From positions 6,792,501 through 6,856,500 of the forward strand of contig CM051520.1 in the NCBI GenBank assembly GCA_028015205.1: a DNA stretch of 64,000 nucleotides. The letters run 5' to 3'. This document shows, piece by piece, positions 22,648 to 34,079 of this stretch. Each line of letters opens with the position of its first letter. Positions within the stretch are counted from its first letter, which is position 1. The notes below the pieces were generated by a model. It searched no databases and had not been told where the DNA came from. It was given only the letters and a program-made list of their open reading frames with translations. The position numbers and the translations under genes are program-made. This DNA is from Mytilisepta virgata. Lineage: Eukaryota > Mollusca > Bivalvia > Mytilida > Mytilidae.

Positions 22648-23180
22648 ATTTCATAAAATGGATTTTTCGCATTTTAAAAGTCTAAACGTTCGAATTATTA
22701 AACAATCTTTTGCTGGTTAATTAACCTTTTTGAGTGGTCCAACAAAACATACAAAAATTAAAGTTGTTTATGAAGGTTATGTTTGTATACATGAAACATG
22801 ATTCTAAATGGGGAATTTCCAATATAAAAATTAATGCACTTGAACATTTCAAAATATTAATAATTTTAATTTATCAAATCAGACCTATCATTAAAGTTGT
22901 ATATATTTTTAATGCACTTTGTGCATATCTCATGCATCACGGGTTTGTAATACTTAATTTTATAAAATCTCATTGGAAGGGTTATCCTTTTACAATTCCA
23001 TAGGCGGAACTTTTTTGTTTCTCTGGAAGATATGATTGAACACAATCAGGTATTATTTATATTGTTTCAGCTACGACTTAGCTCTTTGTATCTTTCACCT
23101 AAGTAACTAGACAATTCGCATTGTTTAAGGTATTCAATTTTCGAAAAATTCATTTTAAGAACTGAGGTATCAATACATTA
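22648..23180. other. AT-rich stretch, nothing recognised
   Basis: Flank of the Ty3 insertion without a named repeat. The open frame at 22734-23003 has no recognisable motif. Confidence 0.45.
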
Positions 23181-24865
23181 GTCTCATTCTTGTTACCACG
23201 ATCCACAAATTGGAAATATAATTTCAAACTACTGATGGATGCTGTGGAGGACTATGCCAGAAAATAGACCAAACGTGAACAAGAGCCACTAGATTTGCTT
23301 TCAAAGTAGGTTAAAGCTGTGGGATCGTGATTCAAGTTCGAATTGATAAACTTAGAGGGTATATTAGTATAAAAGGAAAATCAGTCTTCAGCAACCCTGA
23401 TGCTGCCAAGACATTTTCCGCCATTCCTGACAAATATGTTGTTGTTCCTGCAGATATGGCCCCTAATAACATCGTTTTTGTATGCAAAAGCTACTATATT
23501 TAATGCTTGATTATTGCACTAGGATTGATTGTTCATTTGGCAATCCTACCTATAAAGCTAATACACTTTCAAAGGAGGAAATGACCGAAAATCAAAGATA
23601 GGTCTTATCGTCATGTGGTATTTCCATCAGATGATGATTGTGATCTCCCTACATTGTACTGGATACCAAGTTACATAAGTGTCCATACAAACAACGCTTT
23701 ATAGCTGGATTTGCCAAGTGTCCCCCAAACCATTGTCTCATCTTCTAACTTCTATTTTAACAGCTGTCAAAACGGGCCTCCAAAGTTATTTTGAGAAGCT
23801 ATTCAAGAAGTGTTATTAATCAAATGTGGATATTAAGACTTTAAAGACTTAAAGGATATCTTAAGATCTCGGCCCATTTCAGTCTGTAACAGCATAAAAA
23901 ACATTTGATTTCTCTACCCTATATACCACCATTCCTCATTCACCACTGAAGGAGAAGTTGAAAGATCTAATCCATCGATGCTTTCAAAATAAAAATCTAA
24001 CAGCAGATACACATACCTTGTCATTGGTAGAGATCAATCATACTTTGTTAAAAACCACTCTAAATGTAACAAAAAATACACATAGGACGAAGGCGTCCTG
24101 CTGATTGAATTTTTGATCGACAACATATTGTTTAATTTGGTGGACGTGTTTTCCAACAGACTATTGACGTTCTTATGGGCACTAATTGTGCGCTACTCCT
24201 GGCCGACTTGTTCCTTTACTCATATGAGGCAGACTTTCTTGATGGGCTTCTTAAGGAAAAAGTTAGCCCGTACCTTTAATCTCAGCGTCCGATGTTTTAT
24301 AACTCAACAATTCACGTCTTGAGAATTTCTTACATCACATCTATCCCAATGAACTCGAAATTAAGGATACCGCAGACACTGCATCTTATCTTGACCTTCA
24401 CCTCGAAATTGACACCAGAGGAAGGCGGAATACAAATATTTACGACAAACGGAATGACTTTGACTTTCCAATCGTCAACTTCCAAATTCTTGAGCGGCAA
24501 CATTCTAGAGGCGCCGGCGTATCCTGGACAGAGCCAGGCTCCTGATAGAAAAGTTGCGCAGACATGGGTATCTTGCTCCTAAGTTTGAGTCATTCTTATG
24601 AAAGTTTAATGGACGTCACCATGATTTAATTGACATTTATGAAAAAGCCGTTTCCTAAATAGGATTTGACATGGGCAGCATGGCGGGTGTCCTGCAGGAA
24701 GCAGAGACTATTTACTCTTCCGGAGCTCCTGGGATAACCCGGTTTTTTGGTGAGGTCCATGTTTATTCATAAGTTTTTAGTTTTTAAGTATAGTGCAGGT
24801 ATTGTTTTGGGCTTGTCTTCGGAGTTAGTCAGTTGTTTCGATTTCCCCCTACTTTGAATATCCAT
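23180..24865 (+). mobile_element. Penelope-like retroelement, degenerate, with 3' end
   Basis: Plus-strand blocks in order: 'DKYVVVPADMAPNNIVFVCK' (about 23430-23490), 'LPTLYWIP' (about 23650), 'FLIDNI' (about 24110), an RT box read in a shifted frame as 'QTIGIPMGTNCAPLLADLFL' (about 24155-24215), 'YPNELEIKDTADTASYLDLH' (about 24330-24400) and 'DKRNDFDFPIVNFQI'. After 24600 a typical mussel tail follows ('CTCTTCCGGAGCTCCTGGGA', about 24716) running to the TTTGGTATTTC end near 24870. The catalytic YIDD region is deleted and many stops are present. The same 3' tail is found inverted at 55139-55310. Family call as for 11240-11880. Confidence 0.7.
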
Positions 24866-24972
24866 TTGGTATTTCTTGACTTGACCATAAAGCATATCAT
24901 TTATTTTCATCAATTTATTTGATTTTATATTATTTAATCATCTTTTTCTAATTGTACGTCATGTCAAATTAA

Positions 24973-25260
24973 GGATGTTCGCTGGTCATGGTTTTGAATC
25001 AGAATCATCTGGTTTTATCCATTTGAATGCCATAAATTATTTTTCCCACTAACACCCATTTTTCTTTTCATAAATCTTTTGAATGCAGAATAATAAGCCA
25101 TTTGTAAAAATCTTATAAAATCTTTGTTATTATATCATTTTTTTTTAGAAATAAAACTTGTCAATGATAAAGCTATGTAAAATCAAAAGAGCATATTTTC
25201 CCCGCCAAGTTTCCAATTGCTTGAAAAACTTGTTATTTTGAAACTGAGCAGCGAACACCC
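24973..25260. mobile_element. TTAA-flanked MITE, 288 bp
   Basis: Ends GGATGTTCGCTG and CAGCGAACACCC form a 12-bp terminal inverted repeat with one mismatch. TTAA sits on both sides (24969-24972, 25261-25264), as expected for piggyBac-type target duplication. No coding capacity, so it would have been mobilised in trans. Confidence 0.85.
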
Positions 25261-25401
25261 TTAACGTGTTTTAAATAATTTAAAGGACCCCTTTGGTATT
25301 TCATGACTTTACCATAAAACATATTATTTATTTTGATATCAATTTATTTGATTTTATATTAATTAATCATCTTTTTCTAATTGTACGTCATGTCAAATTA
25401 A

Positions 25402-25812
25402 CAGGTGTGTTCCCTGGGTGCCAACATTCCTAAAATCAAATAAGGCACATAATGTTGTTTTAGGCATTTAAGTGGGGTACTCTAAGGGGTTTTGATTAGG
25501 TACTAATCATACAGATTTTTGTATTGTTCAATATATGATTAATGGCATGAAATAACATAAAAAATGAACAATATTGAAATAATGTAAAAAGTTAAAATAA
25601 TATTTGATTTTTGAAAATATTTGATAAGAAAATGTATAAAATAATGCTTTATAATCTACAAGTTTGCATTTATAAAGGAATAATTCCTTGAATTTAAAAA
25701 AAAAAAGAATAATGTTTATATATGAATATGAACCTTGAAAAATTGAAAATAGCATAATTTCCCACAATATTCTTTGATCTTCCAAAATGTTGGCACTAAG
25801 GCACACAGCCAA
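25402..25812. mobile_element. Second TTAA-flanked MITE, 411 bp
   Basis: Imperfect terminal inverted repeats ('GTGTGTTCCCTGGGTGCCAA' against the reverse complement of 'TTGGCACTAAGGCACACAG'). TTAA lies at 25398-25401 and 25813-25816. The interior is unlike the first MITE. The minus-strand frame inside (25528-25812) is low complexity. Confidence 0.75.
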
Positions 25813-25951
25813 TTAACGTGCTTAAATAATTTAAAAGACCACTTTTTTATATTCTAGTATTCTGATGTCAATTTCCAGACAATAGGTATATCTTAATATT
25901 TTTTTAATTATGGTGTGTTATACTGAAAGGTTAATTTTAATTACATTGCAG

Positions 25952-26233
25952 TTTTATCCCAATCAACATCCGATATTTATTATACAAAAGGATCAGCAGT
26001 AGACCTCGAATGTCCCATAGAAGGAGACTTCATTACATGGCTTGGTCCACCAAACTTGACGATCTATGCTGTTGGTAATGATGTTGATGCAAAAATAAAT
26101 GCAGTAACTATACACAGAAGTAAAAATTCAAACAAGTATATCTTACAAATTACAAAATTGACAACAGCTACAGAAGGACTTTATAGATGTTATGGATATT
26201 CAGAATCTGTGGATTTTAATGTTATGATAAAAG
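25952..26233 (+). CDS. Immunoglobulin domain 1 exon
   Basis: Acceptor TACATTGCAG precedes 25952 and donor GTAACA follows 26233. The exon is 282 nt, phase 1 at both ends. It encodes one Ig fold: 'SAVDLECPIEGDFITW' has the strand-B Cys (codon at 26011) and the core Trp, and 'TEGLYRCYGY' has the strand-F Cys (codon at 26188), 59 residues after the first, a V/I-set-like spacing. The exon's first residues 'VLSQSTSDIYY' would complete the signal peptide begun at 10333. An extracellular binding role is inferred from the fold only; the ligand is unknown. The next 1.1 kb contains a decayed duplicate of this exon. Confidence 0.8.
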
Positions 26234-26734
26234 GTAACAAATTACTTAAGAAAAAATAGTTCCAATTCCTGGTCGTTTTTTTTTCAATTTATACTTTGTT
26301 TCAATCATTATCTCGAGTATTTAACATGTATATTTTTCATATTCAGCTCTTATACTAAATAAGAAAATATAATTAAAAGGCCAGGGAGCTGTCGATTAGG
26401 TTAAAGATAAATAAATCCAAAATACATGTGAAAAAAAATAAAAATAAGAATGAAAAGTAAAACATAAAAGGCCCAATCTTTCTTTTCATGTGGTCCTAGT
26501 AAATCAAGGCTAGTTAGCCGAAACGCTGAGCCTTTAACCCTTTGCTTTTAAGTTCTGCTTTAATTTTCGTTCTTATGTTTATTTCCCTTTCTCTGACCTG
26601 TTGTGTAATCATTTACAAGTATATTTCATGCTTACTGCACTTTTCCGTTTTTGTAGTTTCAAAACTGGGACGAATTTGTCCATACACCTGATGACTTGCA
26701 TGTTTCTAAAGTATTCCAGGTCAACATATTAAAT
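26092..26734 (+). repeat. Tandem duplication, unit 1 (contains most of the Ig1 exon)
   Basis: Runs from inside the Ig1 exon through its donor and intron to 'GGTCAACATATTAAATAAA'. Unit 2 (26735-27362) repeats the same order of blocks with about 640-nt spacing: the donor region AAAAGGTAACAAAT, 'TACTTTGTTTCAAT', 'CTCGAGTATTTAA' and 'TAGTTAGCCGAAACG'. The copies are clearly diverged, so the event is old. Confidence 0.85.
26496..26527 (+). ncRNA. Hammerhead-like relic
   Basis: GGCT-AGTT-AGCC stem II followed by GAAACG, preceded by GTAAATCAA where an active ribozyme would have CTGATGA. A near-identical relic is at 27127-27160 in unit 2 of the duplication. Inactive by sequence; suggests an old Penelope-like terminal repeat. 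Confidence 0.35.
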
Positions 26735-26852
26735 AAATTCGGTAATTGTACGCAGAAGTAAAAATTAAAACAAATATATCTTACAAATTACAAAATTGCT
26801 ACAGAAGGATGTTATGGATATTCAGAATCTGTGGATGTTATAATAAAAGGTA
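26735..26852 (+). pseudogene. Decayed second copy of the Ig1 exon
   Basis: 'ACGCAGAAGTAAAAATTAAA' through AATAAAAGGTAACAAAT parallels the 3' half of the functional-looking exon, including the donor GTAACA. It lacks the first Cys and Trp region, has lost several codons around the strand-F Cys ('TEGCYGYSESVD' instead of 'TEGLYRCYGYSESVD') and has no acceptor of its own. It is a dead exon copy. Confidence 0.8.
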
Positions 26853-27362
26853 ACAAATAACTTCAGAGAAGTGGTCCCAATTTGTGTGTATGGTCATCTT
26901 TCAAAATTTACTTTGTTTCAATAATTACCTCGAGTATTTAATATGTGCAGGCATACTTTTTTTATATAGAGCTCTTATGCTTAAAAAGGAAATGCAATTA
27001 AAATGTCATCGTCCGCTATCGAATTGGTAAAAAAAATGAACCCAAAATACAAGTAATAAATTCAAATAAAATATATCAATGAAACGTAAAAGATTAAAGG
27101 CCCAATTTATATTTCTTTTTATGTGATCCTAATCAAAGCTAGTTAGCCGAAACGTTGAGCCTTTTAACCTTTGCTTTTAAGTTCTGTTTTAATTTCGTTC
27201 TTATTTTTATTTCCCTTTCACTGACCTTTTGACTTATCATTTACAAGTATATTTCAGGCTGACTGAACTTCTCACTTTTGTCGTTTCCCAACTGCCATGA
27301 ATTTTTCCATGCATCTGCTAATTGCATGTTTCTAAAGTATTCCCGGTCAACATATTAAATAA

Positions 27363-27880
27363 AGTGAATGAGTAGTAAATAAGAATGAACCAGTTATTTT
27401 GACACGAACACAAACTGACACAATCATACCTGAAGACTATAGTGGCCGTTCAAAAGTAAGAAGAGGATTAACTTATTTGAAGATATTACTAATAGAAAAT
27501 ACATTTTAAATAAATATCTAGTTTGTAACAATTTGTAGCTTAAACAATTTTATCACATGAGTTTTAGTCGCATGCTTTATACATATCACAGCTTGTATCT
27601 TTTGCATTGATTTGGGCTAGGTTAGAAGACTTTACAAAGAAGAAATCACACGGTAACTAACAAACTTGTTATAGGGTTATAGAATTTAATGAGTGCTTGA
27701 TGATTTCAAAATGTTTTATTGTAAAACATTTTTTATGAACGTTCTTTTTCATCCTAGAATTGTTGTATTGTCAACAAATGCAAAAGTCTAGGAATACTGT
27801 GGATTTCTAGTGACTTCCATAACAAGATACCGTTAAGTCCTTTCGAGAAAAATATTATTTTTGAAAAATTGTCTTTAAAG
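27363..27880. other. Intronic AT-rich stretch, nothing recognised
   Basis: No coding signal or named repeat. Confidence 0.45.
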
Positions 27881-28366
27881 GGCAAATACTATCAACGATT
27901 TTGGTTATTTGACTTATTTGTATATATTTGTTGAACTTTTTTGCTGTTTGCAGTTTGTCTTTATCTATGGTAATAACCTAAAACTGCAAAATGTCCTTAA
28001 AATTGAGGGGCAATCACCAAAAAAAAGGATTGACCGATAAGTCTGAAAATCACATGACAGGTACATCTTCACTTGATGAACATTTTCATTCCATGTCAGT
28101 TTTGATCTAAATGCTTTAGTTTTTGAGATATTAATCGAAAACTGCAGTTTATCCCCTTTATTCTACGTTTAGCTATCGTGGCAATGTTTCTCGACTGTTA
28201 AGAAAATAAAACATAACGTTCATACTAGATACCTCCAGGATTATTCCATGAACGTTTGGTCCCAATTGGCCCAGTGGTTTCAGAGGACATTTTTAAAGGG
28301 AAACACGACGGACAGAAAGTTATGGCAAGAACTCACATGGCCTTTTAGACTAGGTGAGCTAAAAAG
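27880..28366 (+). repeat. Bivalve 'GTGAGCT' repeat, right-hand half
   Basis: 'CAAAATGTCCTTAAAATTGA', 'AAATGCTTTAGTTTTTGAGA', 'GGCCCAGTGGTTTCAGAGGA', a short ACACGACGGACAGA tract and the end 'CTAGGTGAGCTAAAAAG' match, block by block, a common bivalve repeat that terminates in AGGTGAGCT. Confidence 0.75.
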
Positions 28367-28479
28367 TAGCAGGTTGAAATGCATGTGTTTTAGATAACGC
28401 TCATGGCTGGTGCCCAGGGCTGTTTTCATAAAAGGCTTCCAAATTGAAAACAGACATTAAACCCTAGGCTAATCGTTCC

Positions 28480-29060
28480 TGTGTTTTTATAACCACTCTA
28501 ACAAAATATATACAGAGAACAAAATTGTCCTGATGATTGAATTTTTGACCTACAACATACTTATTCAATTTGGTGGACGTGTTTCCAACAGACTATTGGC
28601 ATTCCTATGGGCACTAATTGTGCGCCACTCCTGGCCGACTTGTTCCTTTACTCATATGAGGCAGACTTCCATAACGGGCTTCTTTATAAGGAAAACAAAA
28701 GATTGCCCGTACCTTTAATTTCAGCTTCCGCTACATAGATGATGTTTTATTACTCAACAATTCACGTTTTGGGGATTTCTTACATCTCATCTATCCCAAT
28801 GAGCTCGAAATTAGGAATACCACAGACATTGCCAAGTCTGCATCTTATCCTGACCTTCACCTCAAAATTGATACCAGAGGAAGGCTGAATACAAAACTTA
28901 ACGACAAACGTGATGACTTTGACTTTCCCATCGTCAACTTTTTTGAGCGGCAATATTCCAGAAGCACCGGCGTATGAAGTATATATTTCACAACTCATAC
29001 GTTATTCCAGAGCTTGTGACATATACATTGACTTCCTAGGCAGAGCCCGGGGTGGAGGTT
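28480..29060 (+). mobile_element. Penelope-like reverse-transcriptase fragment with YIDD
   Basis: The shifted plus-strand frames give 'QTIGIPMGTNCAPLLADLFL' (about 28585-28645), 'FSFRYIDDVLLLNNSRFG', which contains the catalytic YIDD (about 28720-28775), 'YPNELEIRNTTDIAKSAS' and 'DKRDDFDFPIVNF'. It keeps the catalytic motif that the copy at 23180-24865 has lost, but frame changes near 28715 and 28930 break it. The downstream 'APAYEVYISQLIRYSRA' block is present to about 29020. Confidence 0.75.
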
Positions 29061-30359
29061 GAGGAGAATTTCTGGCAGTACCTCTTAAAAATGATATTAC
29101 TACAATGCAAACAAAATTACAAGTATCTATCGATGTTTATAAAAATTTTGTAATATGAAAAATGAACTTTCAATTCCAACGATCCAATTATAAATTCAAG
29201 ATGGCAGAATGTTGATTGAGATGTACATATCAGTGATGGAAAGTTCATTTTCGGAACAATTATGATTCTTCCTTAAAGGACCATTTTCAGTGCGAGATGA
29301 CCCGCTGAAAATCGATTCACGCGACATCATCTCTCCCTGCATGAGGCCTCATCTTCCACTGCGTTTAGACCAATCAAATCGCGCCGTTCAGCAATGCACA
29401 TTTCATTTGGCCACTCAGGCATAATATTATTTATTCGACTGTGCTCATTGAATTTATCTAGTTACAATTAAGGAATTTAAAAATCGTGTATTTACGGGAG
29501 AAAAGGGTACTTATACTCTTTCATAATTTTAAAAACTCATTGAATATTTTCCAGTTTTCACTTTGATCTCGTATAAGAACATATGATCATTTATCATTTT
29601 TGCTATTGTTTATTTATTTATTGATTTTTCAACAATTGATTTGATTAAAATATTTATTCATTGACAAAGAAATGTCTTCGAAAAAACTCCACCATGCAAT
29701 TAGCTTTTACACGAAAATATAAATCCTTATTTGGTTTCATTCAGTTTATTCATTCATATCATTTAACAACAAGTTCTTTGTAAGGACCAGACTATTATCA
29801 TTGGGGTCAAGAAATGCGTGATCTAAGAATTTCATTAAAATGGACATATGAACTACCTATGATACTATTAAAACAAAAAACACGACAAGCATTTCCGTTG
29901 TCGTGGTAATCAAAGTCCATTTTTAACCCTTAATTGGCATTTCCTGCAAATTTTGCACTGAGAAAATATTTTTTTTAATAAATGTATTTGTGGTCAACTA
30001 CTTTGCCATTCTCTTAAGTTGATATCTTTAGTTTATGTTACATTTTCCTGGCATAGGTCAAAACTTATGGGTCATTTTTCTAGAGTGATTTCATTTCATT
30101 TCAAATATTTTATTGAAATAAATCAACGAATTCTAGAATGATAGTGGAGTAATCGAATTCTTTACTTGGCAGGCTGCCAAAAATCTGTGATTTTATATTT
30201 CTTCTAATTCTAGCATATTTAATTTCCCTCTAGTATCATTCAATTTAATTTTTGTCTTCCTGCTTGGTATTAAATTTATTATTTTGCAACTATAAATTAA
30301 GCCTACAACCTTAATATTCTGTCAAACAAACTTGCAAAAAATACTGGATCAACCAAATT
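29061..30359. other. Intronic stretch, nothing recognised
   Basis: Mostly AT-rich. A slightly GC-richer island at 29300-29430 has no identifiable gene or repeat. Confidence 0.45.
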
Positions 30360-31140
30360 TTGTTTCTTTTTGAAATTCTGTAACGTGCGAAGGGGTAGCG
30401 TGGACTGGTTGGTCCTGCACGTCACACAATGGGAATATATATGTGGGAACGTATTGGAGTTAATTCTCCAAATTCGGTCTTGTATTAGGATTAACAATTC
30501 CCGCGCGCCTTGAAATACGCACACTGCTGTCCCTCTTACACCTAAGCGATCCAAGAGTTACAGCAGGGCTATCTCCGAACGTCAAGACGCACATTCTACT
30601 ATTTAATAGATGTAGCAGTGATCTGCACACTTCTTAACCAGTGCGCTCCTTGTCGGTTGACCAATGCGCTTATTACCAGGTCCGTTACAACACCTCTCCA
30701 ATGCGCATTAACCTATGCACTGCACTTGCGGTACTGACGCCTCTGCACCAAGTCAATATCACCTTTCCACCCGATTGCCTCTGCACTACAGATGAGAAAC
30801 TTGTGCCTATCAGTATACTCCTGCTATGTAGCTTGTGCACCTAACAACCTCGGCACAATCCGGTGCCTCACGTTCTCCCGTGCAGCAAATCCAATGCTAC
30901 CAGTGCACCTTTCCTATATATACAACCTTGGCACTAAACACTACTCTTAACGCTTTATTGTTCTTCTAAACTTCTTGATTGGAGCGTATCCCTAGCCACA
31001 ATGATCGACAGTACAACAGTCTTTAAAATACTACGAACGGCGGTTTATATACACCTGTTTGGACTATCTCATTTCATAGATAGACAAGTCAACTCTACGA
31101 TAAATAAAACGTCACTGAGACGTTTATTGTAATTACAGGA
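30360..31140. other. GC-richer block with recurring TGCAC/TGCGC motif and TATA-like site
   Basis: Composition changes sharply against the AT-rich surroundings. TGCAC, TGCGC, TGCCT or GGCAC recurs about every 15-40 bp from 30620 to 30935 (for example 30624, 30665, 30702, 30716, 30743, 30782, 30836, 30904). TATATATA follows at about 30915-30922, then a T-rich leader. No protein in either strand is recognisable. It could be a solo LTR or promoter-like segment of an unrecognised element; boundaries are unclear. Confidence 0.35.
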
Positions 31141-33254
31141 GTGCTAACACCAGTAAAGCTTTTCAGTGATGGCTAGGTAAATCTGTGATTGGAATTAGGC
31201 TATTAATCCGGAAATCGTATCCATCTATGACTTCGTATTACTATCGCTAAATATAACTCAAAAGTGAAAGTAGAATATATAACTATATATGAACGAACGG
31301 GACAAGGTATTAACATACTATATTGAGCTACCGATGTGTTTTGAAGGCACTTAGTATTAAAATTGTCTGTTCTGTGTTCTTCCAGGGATGAATTTCATTA
31401 CAACTAGACATTGAACCCGCGCGGGCGCGGGAAAATAACCATTTTTTTTTATGGTGGCCATATTGACTATAAAAAGTTGTTTCGGCCATGTTATTCATGG
31501 AACAGGAACTCAATATGGATGTTGTGGTTGGCTTCCCATAAACTTTCTTGTCAAGTAGGTGGTATCAACTGATAGTTTCATGTCTATATATGATGTAGTG
31601 TTCCAGAAATGGATGTTAATGCAAACTTTAGCCAAAGTCAATGAAGCGTGAAATGTAGGTCAACGTGACCCAATTGTCATATGCGGCTGTTCGTTACTAC
31701 CAAAGATGTATCCACTGATGAAGTAGACTGTATGCCACGTAGAATTACCAAAATGGACCTTAAGGTTCCATCAAGGTCAAAATCTATGACGAAAACACAA
31801 CCACAAAAATTGTCAATATTTTTATTGTTAAAATTAATTCTGAACTGGAACTTGATGAAAAGTTCATTTAATACACATTTCATAGTGCATTACCTTTTTC
31901 CTTCAGAATAAATATGAAAGTAAACATTTCCTTAGTGGCGGATGAATTTTTCAAAAGATGCCGTGAGTTTGGTAGAGCAAATTTTTGGAAAATAATTGTT
32001 CCAATTGTTCCATTGCCATCATGGGCAGGGCACGTGAGGCTTAATTCACAAATATATCCAATAATCAGACGATAAAAGCATTTTTAGTGTGTTGGTGCGT
32101 GTGCAGTCCACGTTTATATTTATCAAAGATGTCCGAGATAAATTTCGCCGTTAATGATAAAGATGACCATTTGTTAAAAATATTTTTATCTAGGGCTTAC
32201 AGAGAATTTTATGGTAGAGATATATTTAGACAGGTCATATGACAAATAATGTAAAAATAGATAATGGTTGGTTTTATCACTTTGTGCAAGGTAAACATCC
32301 GAGCAATCCAAAAAACAGTTAGGAATTCCTCTTAACTTTACCTTACTTCTTCATAATCTTCAAAGTTCATAACCTTTACAGTTAGGAGAAATTGGTTATT
32401 GTCGAAAAACAATCCATGAAACGGAAACATCCCACTCGAAGGAGAATGTTTTTAATTTGTTTTATTCCTTTTCCGTAATTTCAAACAGAAAGACATTCAA
32501 AATATGTGCATACTTAATTATTTAAATCAATGTGTTAAAATGATGCATCCGAGAACCTTCTAAAGGATATGTTGGGAGAATTCATATCGGAAAAGTGCAT
32601 AAAAATTCCATTTGCACATAAATAAAACTGCAGTTTAAATTTATAAATGCAGATTGTCAAATCCGATAATAACCTTTATAATCTGAACCATACATCGTTT
32701 ATTGTAAACCACGCATTTTGCCGCCTATTCGGCTAATTCGTAAATTTAGTATTATAGATTCGTTAAAACTAAAAAATGGGCCACTTTAGCCAGACAAAAA
32801 TGAATACTTGTTGATTATATAAGTACAACGATATTAATATGGTTTCCAAAAATGTTCTGGTATCTTTCCAATAAGCCATTATTTGTTGTAATGTACCATT
32901 TATTGTCCTGCTGTTAGACGATGAAAAATTGAAAAATCATCAATTTTTGCCTTTCCTCAAAATCACATACGGTTCACATTTTTCTAGATGTTGGCTTAAT
33001 TTTACATTGACTGTCATTTGATTATAATTGGTCATACAAAAACATTTGTGGATTTATTTAAAAGATTAAATGCCACTCTTCTATGATAATTTGACATTTG
33101 TCTAGAACATATGGAAACTATTATTTCTTCTACTTAAAATTGACCAATATTTTACCATAAATGAATGTCTGAAATATGCAATATTTAACTAGACAAGTGA
33201 TGGCTAATCATTAGACTGATAAAAGACATATGTTGCATGCTGACAGTGTACATT
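31141..33254. other. Intronic stretch, nothing firmly recognised
   Basis: AT-rich. A small GC palindrome CCCGCGCGGGCGCGGG lies at about 31410-31426. The short open frames on both strands lack motifs. Confidence 0.45.
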
Positions 33255-33535
33255 GTATGTATGGATGTTTAACCCCGCCGCATTTTTGCGCCTGAACATC
33301 TAGCCTTTGTTAGTCTTGTGTGCTTTTTTAATTTTGGTTCATTTTTATGTTTCGGAGTTAGTGTGCCGTCCATTTTGCTGAACTAGTATACATTATTTTT
33401 TAGGAGCCAGCTGAAGCCTGCCTCCTGGTGTGGGATTTTCTCGCTGCGTTGAAGACTCATTGGTAGCCTTGAGCTGTTGTCTGCTCTTTGGTCGGGTTTT
33501 GTCTCGGGCACATTTCCCGTTTCCATTCTCTAATA
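33255..33535 (+). repeat. Mussel retroelement-type tail repeat
   Basis: 'GGAGCCAGCTGAAGCCTGCC', 'TTCTCGCTGCGTTGAAGACT' and 'TTGTCTCGGGCACATTTCCC' match a very abundant mussel dispersed sequence known to me from mussel transcripts and genomes. Which element it belongs to is not certain. Confidence 0.65.
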
Positions 33536-34079
33536 ACTAACACAAATGATTGAGACGAAGTTAAAACATGGATGCCCTAAGTGGAATACCTGAGAAGCGA
33601 CTATATTACCTGTATTTAAATGAGTAAAAATCCTTTCAGGTGGAGCTACCCGTATTATTTCCAAATTTAGCATTTAAATTTACTATAGTGAATTGTATGT
33701 TTTCGTTTTGTTTGGTTGTTTATTATATTCTGTTTTTCATATTTGTTCATTTTGTTTATTTTATTTTTGTTTTTGTTTTTTGCATTATTTCGCATTCTCA
33801 TGTTAGTGGTATAAGTATTTCTTTCGAAGTTTCATTCAATTTAAAATTCATTCTAAGGGAAGACGCATACATGTATTTATTAGTGGTGATCTTGTCGTAA
33901 TCAAAGTATCCTAGAGATGTTTTGTTCTTTTAAATGTTTTAATTGCAGTAGTGACCAACGATGCTTTAGGGTTAAAGATTAAATTCTATGTTGCTCTAAA
34001 CGACATCCACGCCTAAAAGCAATATCTCAAATATGTAGATTCTAAAGTCTGTACTAAAACATATAGGACGCGGTATTTG
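33536..34079. other. Intronic stretch, T-rich
   Basis: The open frame at 33640-33900 is hydrophobic only because the DNA is T-rich. No gene supported. Confidence 0.5.

Larger units (their letters stand above)
24865..25850 (+). repeat. Direct duplication of a host segment, each copy carrying a TTAA insertion
   Basis: A unit reading 'TTTGGTATTTC', '..ACCATAAA.CATAT', 'TTTTTCTAATTGTACGTCAT' and then 'GTCAAATTAA' occurs at 24865-24972 and 25291-25401. Its continuation 'TTAACGTG.TTAAATAATTT' occurs at 25261-25290 and 25813-25850. In both copies unrelated DNA is wedged exactly at the TTAA. Confidence 0.85.

Noticed and set aside
31101..31132. Short hairpin AATAAAACGTC...GACGTTTATT considered as a histone-type 3' stem-loop
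   Set aside because: It lacks the histone stem-loop consensus and there is no histone gene nearby.
33640..33900. Hydrophobic 86-codon frame that could look like a membrane protein
   Set aside because: T-rich DNA gives Phe/Leu/Val runs in any frame; start and surroundings show no splice or promoter support.
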